The position numbers and the translations under genes are program-made. From Oscillospiraceae bacterium (GTDB lineage Bacteria; Bacillota; Clostridia; Oscillospirales; UBA929): DNA of 30,644 bases. The notes beneath the pieces are model-generated. The model saw only the letters and a list, made by a program, of their open reading frames with translations. It did not search any database and was not told where the DNA came from. Location: NCBI GenBank assembly GCA_031271325.1, contig JAISVY010000080.1, positions 1 to 30,644 of the forward strand, in the 5' to 3' direction. How positions within the stretch are numbered: position 1 is the first letter of the stretch; each line of letters starts with the position of its first letter. Positions 7,392 to 14,946 of the stretch are shown here, one piece after another.

Positions 7392-8524
7392 GAGCGATGT
7401 TTGTCAGGCACCTCGATCCCCATCCGCATATGAAGCACCGTGCCGAACAGTCCCTTTTCGGATCCGCAGAGGGTGAAACCCATCTTTCGGTAAAAGGCAA
7501 TCGCCTGCGCGTTTTGATGGTATACCCGTAAAGACAGCCCGGTCTTGCCCAGACTGCGGGCGATGCTTACGGCTTCGCCCAGCAGCTGCGCGCCCAGACC
7601 CCGCCCGCGTTTGCCGGGCTCAAGGTAGAACAGCGCGATGTGCCCGTCGCTGACCGACAGCCGCCCCGCGTCGCGCATATGAAGCAGACCGATCCGTTCT
7701 TCGCCGTTCATCGCGAACTGCAGGTAGCGCGGGTGCGCGGAATCCGTCAGCGCGCGGGCGCTCATTTCCCCGTTATATCCGTCCATCGTGCCGTAAACCG
7801 TCTGCCACGCGAGCCGCCCCATCTCCGCCGCGGCAGGGAGATCCTCCGGCAGGCGGGCGGGGTTAAACCACAGCTCCGCGTCGTGGATTCGCCCCGGCTC
7901 GTTACGCCACCACGCCTGTTTGGCATGGGTGGACAGCGCGCCCAAAAAGCGGTTTTCGCCGATGCTCAGCACACGGGCGCCGTTCCCTTCCCATTCCGCA
8001 CAGCTCACCGAGGCGTTGTCGAGATGCGGCACAACCCGGCCGGCAAACAGGGTTAACAGGGAGCGCGCCACGCTGCCGTGCGACACAACGGCTACATCCT
8101 GCCCCTCGTGCTTCGCCGCGATCTTCGCGAGGGCGGCTCTGAGCCGGTCACGCGCTTCTATGTAGGTTTCCGCGTCTTTGACAACGATGCCTCCCTCGCC
8201 GTCAAACCAGCGCATATAGTCCGGGCACCTCCGCATGATGTCGCCCCATGCACGGTCTTCCCATTCTCCCAGCGCGATTTCCCGGAGCGCGGGGTCGGCG
8301 GTAACCGGCTTGCGGCAAGCCACCGCCACCGCTTCCGCCGTGCGCCGGGCGCGGTACAGATCGCTTGTATACACAGCGTCTACCGGTCGGCGGGTAAACC
8401 ATTCGCCGAGCAGCTCCGTTTGCAGAAGTCCGTTTTTGGTCAGCAGTGTGTTAAAATGCCCGTGCGCCCGCCGGTAAAGGTTCCCTTCCGCTTCCGCGTG
8501 GCGAACTAAATACAGCCGCGTCAA
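7388..8524 (-). CDS. Histidine phosphatase fused to a GNAT acetyltransferase
   Basis: A 378-residue two-domain protein. Residues 1-200 form a phosphoglycerate-mutase-like histidine phosphatase: LYLVRHAEAEGN with the phosphorylated His (H9), YTSDLYRARRTAEAV, LGEWEDRAWGDI, and VVSHGSVARSL with the second catalytic His (H149). Residues from about 210 form a GNAT N-acetyltransferase domain, with the acetyl-CoA loop KRGRGLGAQLL (305-315) and NAQAIAFYRKMGF (338-350). Substrates of both domains are unknown. The frame is open far upstream, but that part shadows pyrD. The TTG at 8524 is preferred because it overlaps the pyrD TGA (TTGA), has GGGGAG upstream, and places the RHAE motif at its usual N-terminal position. 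It is the last gene of the pyr operon. Confidence 0.85.
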   Translation of the reverse strand: MTRLYLVRHAEAEGNLYRRAHGHFNTLLTKNGLLQTELLGEWFTRRPVDAVYTSDLYRARRTAEAVAVACRKPVTADPALREIALGEWEDRAWGDIMRRCPDYMRWFDGEGGIVVKDAETYIEARDRLRAALAKIAAKHEGQDVAVVSHGSVARSLLTLFAGRVVPHLDNASVSCAEWEGNGARVLSIGENRFLGALSTHAKQAWWRNEPGRIHDAELWFNPARLPEDLPAAAEMGRLAWQTVYGTMDGYNGEMSARALTDSAHPRYLQFAMNGEERIGLLHMRDAGRLSVSDGHIALFYLEPGKRGRGLGAQLLGEAVSIARSLGKTGLSLRVYHQNAQAIAFYRKMGFTLCGSEKGLFGTVLHMRMGIEVPDKHRS

Positions 8525-9420
8525 TAGTTTTGGACACTCCCCGTTAATTCGGATACGTTTGATACGGCGTGAGCCGCGCACCATTCGCGCAGTTCTCGCA
8601 GAATCCGCACCGGGGCGGCCGGGTCTTGGAATAAAACCGTCCCGATTCCCACGGCGCTCGCGCCGGCCATCATCATTTCCACCACGTCCGCCCCGCCGGA
8701 AACGCCGCCCATACCGATCACCGGCAAGCCGGTTGCGGCGGCGGCCTGCCACACGCATCGCACGGCGACGGGGAATACGGCGCTGCCCGACAGCCCCCCC
8801 GTATTCATCCTCAGCACCGGGCGGCGCGTCTCGGTGTCGATCCGCATCCCAAGCAGGGTGTTGATCAGCGAGAGCGCGTCCGCGCCCGCGTCCCGGCACG
8901 CCAGCGCGATGGTTTTGATGTCGGTGACATTAGGCGAGAGTTTTACGCATACGGGAATCTTTGCGGCTTTCTTCACCGCTTCGGTGACTTCGGCGGCGGC
9001 GCGCGGGTCATTCGCGAAATTCACCCCGCCCGCCTTGAGGTTCGGGCAGGAGATGTTGACCTCCAGCATATCCGCGGCGTTCCCAATCAGCGCTGCGGCT
9101 TCGGCGTATTCCTCCGCCGTGCCGCCGAAGATGTTCGCGATCACCGCGACGTCTTTAGACCGCAGAAACGGCAGCTCGTCCCGCAGAAACGCCTCAACGC
9201 CGGGGTTTTGCAAGCCGATGCTGTTCAAACACCCGCCCGGCGCTTCGGCGATGCGCGGCGGCGGATTGCCCTCCCGCCCCCGGACGTTCAGCCCTTTGAC
9301 GCAGACGCCGCCCAGCAGGGAGATGTCGAAGTATTCGTCATATTCCCGCCCGAAACCGAAACAGCCGGAGACGGCGACCAGCGGGTTCTTCAGGCGTACG
9401 CCCGCGACCGACACGTTCAT
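8521..9420 (-). CDS. pyrD: Dihydroorotate dehydrogenase B, catalytic subunit
   Basis: The FMN-containing catalytic subunit that oxidises dihydroorotate to orotate, using NAD+ through PyrK. The 299 residues match the class 1B family. Visible features are the N-terminal VRLKNPLVAVSGCFGFG, NSIGLQNPG, EVNISCPNLKAGG with the catalytic base Cys (C125), VCVKLSPNVTDI, NTLLGMRIDTETR, and the FMN-phosphate loop GMGGVSGGADVVEMMMAGASAVGIGT. The ATG overlaps the pyrK stop by 4 nt, and its own TGA overlaps the TTG of the next gene, so the three genes are translationally coupled. Confidence 0.95.
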   Translation of the reverse strand: MNVSVAGVRLKNPLVAVSGCFGFGREYDEYFDISLLGGVCVKGLNVRGREGNPPPRIAEAPGGCLNSIGLQNPGVEAFLRDELPFLRSKDVAVIANIFGGTAEEYAEAAALIGNAADMLEVNISCPNLKAGGVNFANDPRAAAEVTEAVKKAAKIPVCVKLSPNVTDIKTIALACRDAGADALSLINTLLGMRIDTETRRPVLRMNTGGLSGSAVFPVAVRCVWQAAAATGLPVIGMGGVSGGADVVEMMMAGASAVGIGTVLFQDPAAPVRILRELREWCAAHAVSNVSELTGSVQNY

Positions 9421-10148
9421 ACCGGAACCTCCTCCCAGCTGACTTCGGCGGCGTCAAATACCGGTCCGTCTTTGCACACGCGGCGGTAACGCCCGCCGGC
9501 GGCGCAGGCACAAACCAAACACGCCCCGACGCCGCAGCCCATCCGCTCTTCCATCGAGACAAAGCAGGGAATCCCGTATCTGCCGCACACGTCCGCGACC
9601 GCCCGCAGCAGCGGGGGCGGACCGCAGGCAAGCACCCGGTCAACGCGCTCCCCGGCGCTCAACCGCGCCTCCAGCAGCTGATGCGGAAAGCCGCGGAACC
9701 CCGCCGAACCGTCGTCGGTGCAGAGGTCTGCCGAAGGAAATTCGTTTACCAAAACAACCTGCCCGCTGGTGCGGCATCCGGCGATGGTATGCGTCTCCGG
9801 ATGCCTTTTGGCGTAATACAAAAGCGGAGGAAGCCCGACGCCGCCCCCGACCAGCAGCGTTTTCCCGGAAAACGCCTCGTCGTATCCGTTTCCCAACGCG
9901 CCCAGTAACTCGATCTCTTCACCCGGACGGAGATCCGCGAGCGCCGCCGTTCCGCGCCCCCGCACGGCAAACACCAGCCGGGCAACGCCGTCTTCATAGC
10001 CGCATAGGCTGATGGGGCGGCGGAGAGAAAACCCGGGTACGGCCAGATGCGCGAAGCGCCCCGGCGCGGGTTTGTCCAGCGCGGCTTGCACCCGCCAATC
10101 CACAACCCCTTCGGCAAGGAGGGCGGTTGATAAAAGCACACCGGTCAT
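9417..10148 (-). CDS. pyrK: Dihydroorotate dehydrogenase B, electron transfer subunit
   Basis: The FAD and [2Fe-2S] subunit that passes electrons from dihydroorotate dehydrogenase to NAD+. The protein is 243 residues from the ATG at 10148, which forms an ATGA overlap with the preceding gene; an in-frame extension to 10160 is less likely. Features are the FAD-binding RRPISLCG (43-50), the nucleotide-binding LLVGGGVGLPPLLY (98-111), ACGPPPLL (174-181), and the C-terminal cluster-binding cysteines C205, C210, C213 and C225 in MGCGVGACLVC and RVCKDGPVF. All four ligands are present, so the subunit looks functional. Confidence 0.95.
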   Translation of the reverse strand: MTGVLLSTALLAEGVVDWRVQAALDKPAPGRFAHLAVPGFSLRRPISLCGYEDGVARLVFAVRGRGTAALADLRPGEEIELLGALGNGYDEAFSGKTLLVGGGVGLPPLLYYAKRHPETHTIAGCRTSGQVVLVNEFPSADLCTDDGSAGFRGFPHQLLEARLSAGERVDRVLACGPPPLLRAVADVCGRYGIPCFVSMEERMGCGVGACLVCACAAGGRYRRVCKDGPVFDAAEVSWEEVPV

Positions 10149-10672
10149 CCCGTCACCCACTCCGGCAGAGCCGTCCGGTCCGGCAGCTGACGCAGCGCGT
10201 CATTCAGCGTATCTCCGGTGAATAGCTTTCCCGCCGCCGATACGCCGACTTGAACCAATTCCGTCAGCAGCGGAGCATCGTTGCCTTCAGCGGCGAACGA
10301 AGCGCCCCATTGCTCCAGTCCGCGAAGAAAAAGCAATTCATCAACTTCACGGGTGCGCTCTTCTTCTAACGCGAAAAGCGCGAAATCGGAGCCGTCTGTC
10401 TGCTTGACAAACCGCGCCGTGAGAAACCCGGTGCGTTCCCATGTCCGCGCAAGTCCCATAGCGGCGGCGAGCAGGCGTTCCTGTTCGGCGGCGTTGGGCG
10501 TCTGCGCGGGGTAAAAGGTCACGTCTCCGTGCCGCTCAAAACCGCCGAGCGGATACAGCCCCGCCGCGTCCCGGCCCAGCACGAACCCGTATTCGTACAG
10601 CCCGGCGCGCCGTTCCCCGTCCGTCACGCGGATGCGCTGTGCCTGACAGCGTTCCCGCCAGCGTTCATCCAT
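10145..10672 (-). CDS. CarB-fragment-like protein (remnant of first ATP-grasp domain), function unknown
   Basis: A 175-residue ORF that starts inside the CarA-like gene (8-nt overlap) and ends in an ATGA overlap with pyrK. By eye, residues 26-160 follow the end of the first ATP-grasp domain of carbamoyl-phosphate synthase large subunit. The start YEYGFVLGRDAAGL matches the YEFEVMRD region, GDVTFYPAQT matches GDSITVAPAQT, a GLARTWERTGFLTARFV helix-strand follows, and KLFTGDTLNDAL matches KLAVGYTLDEL. The metal- and ATP-binding E-x-N-P-R segment is replaced by LEEER (102-106), so catalysis is not expected. Full CarB is about 1,070 residues. The frame has no internal stop and codon use is normal, which suggests a kept protein rather than debris. 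The family assignment is an inference from pattern matching; an unrelated protein remains possible. Confidence 0.55.
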   Translation of the reverse strand: MDERWRERCQAQRIRVTDGERRAGLYEYGFVLGRDAAGLYPLGGFERHGDVTFYPAQTPNAAEQERLLAAAMGLARTWERTGFLTARFVKQTDGSDFALFALEEERTREVDELLFLRGLEQWGASFAAEGNDAPLLTELVQVGVSAAGKLFTGDTLNDALRQLPDRTALPEWVTG

Positions 10673-11738
10673 TGAGGGAACCCCCCTTCATCATAGAAAA
10701 CAGAAGGGAAAGCATCTCCCCCGTGCCGCCGAGCCGCAGATCGGAGCAGGGCAGAAAATGCACGGCGGCCACCGGCTTCCCTTCCGCGGCAAAGCCTTCG
10801 GTCGTGCCGTCGGCGGCGTTGCGGTACAGTACGCGTATGCCCTCCGGCAGATGGATAGGGGTTTGGCTGTGCAGCTGCCAGGTGTACAGCAGCGTCTTCC
10901 CGTCGGTCACCGGGAACCACGCGCCCCGGTGGGGGCTGCGCATCGCCGAAAACCGCACCCCGAGCGCCGCGCCGATATACCGGAACCCCAGCCCATATCC
11001 AAACAGCGGGATCCCCAGCGCGATCAAATCGCGCACCCCCGCGGTCACGCCCGGGTGACTGCGCGGTTCTCCCGCGCCGTCCGGCAGGATTACACCGTCG
11101 TAACCGCCGCGCGCAAGAATTGTGGCGGCGTCGTACGGCGGCAGCAGCGTCACGCGGACTCGCATCGTGTTCAGCAGGCGGGTCAGGGCGTGTGAAGACC
11201 CGAAGTCGCATACGGCGACGTGCGCCGCGGCGTTTTTGACCGAGCCGAACGAAGCGGGCGCTTTCACCGCCGCCGGGAACAGCTTGTCAAACCGATAGGC
11301 TTTGATCTGCCCCAGCAGCGCGTCCCACCCGGAAAACCCGGCGGAGGACACCACGGCGCACCGTTTGATCTGCTTCTCCTCAACGGTCTTTTGCAGCGCC
11401 GGAACGTCGATGCCCTCAATCGCGGTGATCAGGTTGCGCCGGAGGTAATAATCCAGCGTCTCCGCGCTTCGCCAATTGGACGGCGCGGCGCAGATCTCCC
11501 GCGCCACAAATCCGCGCATCCACGGAGACCCTGACTCGCAGTGCTCGGTATTTACGCCCCAATGCCCCGCCGACGGCTGGGTAAACGCGCAAATCTGCCC
11601 CGCCGAGGCAGGGTCGGTCAGCCGCCGCACAGGGTCGTGCCCGGCGTATATGGTTAATTCCCCGATGGCGACGCCCGGCGCGCCGGCCGCCGCCCCCGGT
11701 ATCTTGGTGCCGTCCTCCAAAAACAAGGTCGCTTGCAT
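10665..11738 (-). CDS. carA: Degenerate carbamoyl-phosphate synthase small subunit (CarA-like pseudoenzyme)
   Basis: A 357-residue protein with full CarA architecture. The N-terminal CPSase small-chain domain is well conserved: FLEDGTKIPG, LTDPASAGQICAFTQP, WMRGFVAREI, PSNWRSAETLDYYL and IEGIDVPAL. A class I glutaminase-like domain begins at about 173 (VAVCDFG). The nucleophile elbow, normally GICLGHQ, reads GYGLGFR (247-253): the catalytic Cys is Gly and the following His is Phe. The HPE motif near the C-terminus reads HFLP (327-330), so the triad Glu is also lost. Glutamine hydrolysis is therefore not expected. ATG 11738 has GGGAGG upstream and sits 18 nt after pyrF. It overlaps the CarB-fragment-like ORF by 8 nt. 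Functional CarA/CarB would have to be encoded elsewhere. Confidence 0.85.
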   Translation of the reverse strand: MQATLFLEDGTKIPGAAAGAPGVAIGELTIYAGHDPVRRLTDPASAGQICAFTQPSAGHWGVNTEHCESGSPWMRGFVAREICAAPSNWRSAETLDYYLRRNLITAIEGIDVPALQKTVEEKQIKRCAVVSSAGFSGWDALLGQIKAYRFDKLFPAAVKAPASFGSVKNAAAHVAVCDFGSSHALTRLLNTMRVRVTLLPPYDAATILARGGYDGVILPDGAGEPRSHPGVTAGVRDLIALGIPLFGYGLGFRYIGAALGVRFSAMRSPHRGAWFPVTDGKTLLYTWQLHSQTPIHLPEGIRVLYRNAADGTTEGFAAEGKPVAAVHFLPCSDLRLGGTGEMLSLLFSMMKGGSLNG

Positions 11739-11756
11739 GTGCTCCCTCCCAAGCCA

Positions 11757-12668
11757 TTATGGGTTAATCGCCTTCCGCAGGTCCTCCCGCATCGTGAGCG
11801 CGGCTTCCCGCGCCGCGTCGGTGTAGCGCTTGCCCGACCGCTGCCACGCGCACCCGATTCCGCGCGAATTGTTGACGATCGCGCCGCGCCCGTCTTTGTC
11901 AAACGCGGCGGCGAGGCCGGCTGCGGTGCCGCCCTGCGCCCCGTAGCCGGGCACGAGGAAAAACAGCTCGGGATGGCGTTCGCGAAGCGTTCTGATCGAG
12001 TTTGGCTGGGTCGCGCCCGCGACAATCCCCGCGCTCGAGTAGCCGTATCGTCCGGTCAGCCGCTTCCCGGCGGCGGAAACCTGCTCGGCGACGATGTGGT
12101 AGAGCGGCCGCCCGCCGACCGTCTGCTCCTGTACCTCCGACGCCGAAGGGTTGGACGTCTTGCAGAGCACAAACACCATTTTTTGATACCGTTCGCAATC
12201 CATCAGGAATGGCTCGAGGTTGTCCGAACCCAAATAGGGGTTCACGGTCAGCGCGTCCGCGTCGAAGACGGGAAACTGCGTGCCGCCCAGCTCCAAACGC
12301 CCCAGGAAGGCGGCGGAGTAGGCGCTCGAGGTCGAACCGATATCCCCCCGTTTGGCGTCGGCGATCACATATAGGTTGTGCGCCCGCGCCGTTTGGATGC
12401 CGCGCTGAAAAACGCCCATCCCCTCCGGTCCCAGCGTCTCGAAAAACGCGCTCTGCAGCTTGACGGCGGGTACGATCCCGCTGAGCGCCTCGATCAGACC
12501 GGTGATGTATGTCTCGTACGCGCCGCAGAGCGCCGAGAGCGTCCGCCCGCGCTCCGCGATATATTTTTTCATGATTTCCGGCGGGATATGCTCCGGCTGC
12601 GGATCCAGCCCCAGCACCGTCGGATTTTTCTTCTCGCCGATCGCGTCGATCAAGCGGTCAACCGACAT
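11757..12668 (-). CDS. pyrF: Orotidine 5'-phosphate decarboxylase (type 2)
   Basis: Catalyses the last step of de novo UMP synthesis, decarboxylating OMP. At 303 residues it belongs to the longer type 2 family. Visible motifs are VLGLDPQPEHIP (18-29), AVKLQSAFFE (68-77), the catalytic IADAKRGDIGST (102-113, with D104, K106 and D109), DALTVNPYLGSDNLEPF, and the phosphate-binding FFLVPGYGAQGG with VNNSRGIG. The ATG at 12668 overlaps the 3' end of pyrC by 11 nt, indicating coupling. All catalytic residues are intact, in contrast to the next two genes. Confidence 0.95.
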   Translation of the reverse strand: MSVDRLIDAIGEKKNPTVLGLDPQPEHIPPEIMKKYIAERGRTLSALCGAYETYITGLIEALSGIVPAVKLQSAFFETLGPEGMGVFQRGIQTARAHNLYVIADAKRGDIGSTSSAYSAAFLGRLELGGTQFPVFDADALTVNPYLGSDNLEPFLMDCERYQKMVFVLCKTSNPSASEVQEQTVGGRPLYHIVAEQVSAAGKRLTGRYGYSSAGIVAGATQPNSIRTLRERHPELFFLVPGYGAQGGTAAGLAAAFDKDGRGAIVNNSRGIGCAWQRSGKRYTDAAREAALTMREDLRKAINP

Positions 12669-13629
12669 CTCCCCTCACAACCTTTCCCCGCAATCTCATC
12701 CCCGCGAACGGGGTATTTTTCGCGCCTGACAGCAATAACTCCGGGTTTACAACCCATTCCGCGTCCGTATCGACGCTGATGACCCCCGGCGGCACGGGGA
12801 CGCGCAAAACGGCGGCGGGCTTCCCGCTCATCAGCCGCAGAACGCTGTCAAGCGGCATCCGCCCGGAGCGGAACAGCGCTTCCAGCACAACGCCGAGAGC
12901 CGTTTCCAGCCCGACCACGCCGTTGGGCGGGTTCGGGGATGCCTTCTCCTCCGCCGTATGCGGCGCGTGGTCGGTCGCGACGCAGTCAATCACGCCGTCG
13001 CACAGCGCGTCAAGCACCGCTTCCACGTCGCGCTCCGTCCCAAGCGGCGGATTCATCTTGCCGTCCGCCTGCACCGTCATATAGTGCGGGCAGGTCTCGG
13101 CGGTGAACAAAACGCCCTCCCGCCGCGCCTTGCGCAGTACGGCGGCCGTGTCCGCCTTGCTCACATGGCAGATATGCGCGGGGCAGCCCAGCCGTTTGAT
13201 CCAAAATACAGCTTGCTCCGCTTGCCTGGTTTCCGGCTCGCAATGCAACAGGACGGGTAACTTCAGCGCGTCCGCCCGTGTCAGCGCTTCTTTCAGTAGT
13301 TTCTCACTCGTAAGGGGCAGACCGTCGTCGCTCAGAGCCGCCGCGCCCGCCGCTTTCAGGGCGGCGAAATCGGTCAGCGCCTCCCCGCGCTGCCCAACCG
13401 TGACAGCCGCGACCGGGTACACCGTCACGCCGAGAACCGCCGCGCCCTTCACGAACCGCACCAGCTCCGGCGTATCGATCACCGGCACGGTATTCGCCAT
13501 CGCCGCGAACGCGCCGAAGCCGCCCGCCGCCGCCGCCGCGCACGTATCCGCGACTGTAGCCTTGTGCGTCTGCCCCGGTTCGCGGGCGTGCGCGTGGATG
13601 TCCAGAAAGGGGGACGTTTGAATGATCAT
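12658..13629 (-). CDS. pyrC: Dihydroorotase, compact form
   Basis: Class I-type dihydroorotase that cyclises carbamoyl-aspartate. Zinc-site residues are present: HAHAREPG (H12, H14), LSDDG (D101/D102), LLHCE (H129), HICHVS (H152/H155) and ATDHAPH (D220). GLETALG and the C-terminal KNTPFAGMRLRGKVV are also typical. The protein is only 323 residues against the usual 420-430. It starts right at the first zinc motif, so the N-terminal beta-sandwich strands are missing, and the loop between HCE and HICHVS is shortened. The frame continues upstream to 13851, but that part overlaps the DUF1015 gene in another frame. ATG 13629 lies 1 nt after the DUF1015 stop, and the translated upstream sequence bears no resemblance to a dihydroorotase N-terminus. 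Confidence 0.88.
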   Translation of the reverse strand: MIIQTSPFLDIHAHAREPGQTHKATVADTCAAAAAGGFGAFAAMANTVPVIDTPELVRFVKGAAVLGVTVYPVAAVTVGQRGEALTDFAALKAAGAAALSDDGLPLTSEKLLKEALTRADALKLPVLLHCEPETRQAEQAVFWIKRLGCPAHICHVSKADTAAVLRKARREGVLFTAETCPHYMTVQADGKMNPPLGTERDVEAVLDALCDGVIDCVATDHAPHTAEEKASPNPPNGVVGLETALGVVLEALFRSGRMPLDSVLRLMSGKPAAVLRVPVPPGVISVDTDAEWVVNPELLLSGAKNTPFAGMRLRGKVVRGDVG

Positions 13630-13630
13630 G

Positions 13631-14809
13631 TTAAAACTTATGCATAAACAGCCCGGTGATGATCTTCGGGTAGAAATAGGTGGATTTCTGGGGCATCTTC
13701 TCCCCGGCCAGCACCGTGTCGCGCAGTTCCGGCATCTCGGCGGGCGGAAGCAGGAAGGCGCATTGCGCGGCGCCGGTCTGCACCGCCTTCGCGGCTTCGG
13801 CGGCGTCGCGGGTGTAGGTGAGGTTCGTCTGCTTCGCGAGGCTCTCCGCACCGATGCCGAGCAGCGGCTCCAAAATCTCGTTGTGCAGCGCCGCCACCAT
13901 CGATTTGTCGGAGAGGGGGCGCTTCGGCGTAAGCCGGAACTGCCCGGATTTGGTCAGCCAGACAAATGTGCCCGGCTCCGCCGTGTCTCCGGCAGTCAGG
14001 ATGAAACGGGCTTCCAGCGCGGCGCGCAGCGCGGTTTCGTCATAGTTTTGCAAAGCCGAAACCACCCGGTGCGTCTCCCACATTTCCACGCCTTCGTCGT
14101 TCATATCGGCCAAAAACACCATCGCGTACTGCGGTCTGCCGGTTTCTTCGCGCAGGCGCAGCAGGGTTTCGTAGCGGTGGTGACCGTCCGCGATGAATAT
14201 CTTCTTACCGGCAAACGCGGCGGTCAGCGCGGAGCAAACGTCCTCGCCGTACACCTCGCGCAGGGTGTGGCAGCATCCGTCGTCGGTGCGGAACGAACAC
14301 CCGGCGGGCTGGCTCAGCGCCGGTTGGAGCAGCGACGCGACGCGCCCCTCCGGGTCGTCGTACAGCCCGTATACCGGGCTGAACTGGCACCCGGTTTCGA
14401 GCATCAGGCGGCGTCTGTCTTCCTTCGCCGCCGACAGGGTAAACTCGTGCGGCAGTACCACGCCCTCGGAGAAGGGCGACAGCTCAAGCAGCGCCGCGAC
14501 GCCGCGCAGGATACGCCGCCCGCCGCTGCGCGAGCGGAAAAGCGATTCGTATATGTAGAACGCGGGCGCGCCGTCCTCTTTCAGCACACCGGAAGCGAGC
14601 CAGGAATCCAGCGTACGCTTCGCGCCGCCGTAGGGGTCTTCCGTGCCGAGCAGCGCCCCGCCTTCCAGCCGTATGGCGTTGTTCGGGCTTTTGCGCTCCC
14701 AAACGGACGGGTCGGGGATGATGTCATACGGGGGGCAGCAAATGTTTTCCGGCGCGCCGGCTTTCGCGAAGTCAAACCGCAATGCCCGGAACGGAACGAC
14801 AACAGCCAT
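13631..14809 (-). CDS. DUF1015 family protein
   Basis: A 392-residue member of the DUF1015 family (PF06245). Features are VVPFRALRFD at the N-terminus, CCPPYDIIPD (25-34), NNAIRLEGG, FYIYESLFR, and the conserved FIADGHHRYETLLRLREE (205-222), which recalls a ParB-like/nuclease-fold active site. Length is typical. The biochemical role is not established to my knowledge. ATG 14809 has AGGA upstream. Its stop lies 1 nt before the pyrC ATG, so it appears to be the first gene of the pyrimidine operon, which is an uncommon setting as far as I know. Confidence 0.88.
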   Translation of the reverse strand: MAVVVPFRALRFDFAKAGAPENICCPPYDIIPDPSVWERKSPNNAIRLEGGALLGTEDPYGGAKRTLDSWLASGVLKEDGAPAFYIYESLFRSRSGGRRILRGVAALLELSPFSEGVVLPHEFTLSAAKEDRRRLMLETGCQFSPVYGLYDDPEGRVASLLQPALSQPAGCSFRTDDGCCHTLREVYGEDVCSALTAAFAGKKIFIADGHHRYETLLRLREETGRPQYAMVFLADMNDEGVEMWETHRVVSALQNYDETALRAALEARFILTAGDTAEPGTFVWLTKSGQFRLTPKRPLSDKSMVAALHNEILEPLLGIGAESLAKQTNLTYTRDAAEAAKAVQTGAAQCAFLLPPAEMPELRDTVLAGEKMPQKSTYFYPKIITGLFMHKF

Positions 14810-14946
14810 AAATTACATCCTCACACTTCTTAATTTTTGCATATACTATGACCAATTCAGGAAGCTCTAAAAACCCAACGTGAGCGAAGCGAACGAGCGG
14901 AGGGGTCTTAGAGTGACACGCTTCCTCAGAAAGGATATGGTCGGAT
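14810..14946. other. Divergent intergenic region with long imperfect inverted repeat
   Basis: This region separates the pyr operon (leftward) from the 56-residue gene (rightward). It holds one copy of the window's dispersed repeat (14861-14902). Nested arms also pair: AGGAAGC (14859-14865) with GCTTCCT (14920-14926), and TCTAA (14866-14870) with TTAGA (14908-14912). A transcript from either direction could form a long hairpin. No convincing promoter or PyrR-type attenuator was recognised. Confidence 0.4.
14861..14902 (-). repeat. Dispersed intergenic repeat, copy A
   Basis: Read on the minus strand it begins CTCCGCTCGTTCGC and ends GGTTTTTAGAGCTTC, matching copies at 16515-16562 and 27065-27113. 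The central loop differs from the other copies. Confidence 0.6.

Noticed and set aside
13622..14833. Plus-strand ORF of 403 codons
   Set aside because: Antisense shadow of the DUF1015 gene; no recognisable motifs and biased composition.
14810..14946. PyrR-type attenuator before the pyr operon
   Set aside because: No PyrR-binding loop consensus and no terminator with T-run toward the operon; only a repeat-based inverted structure.
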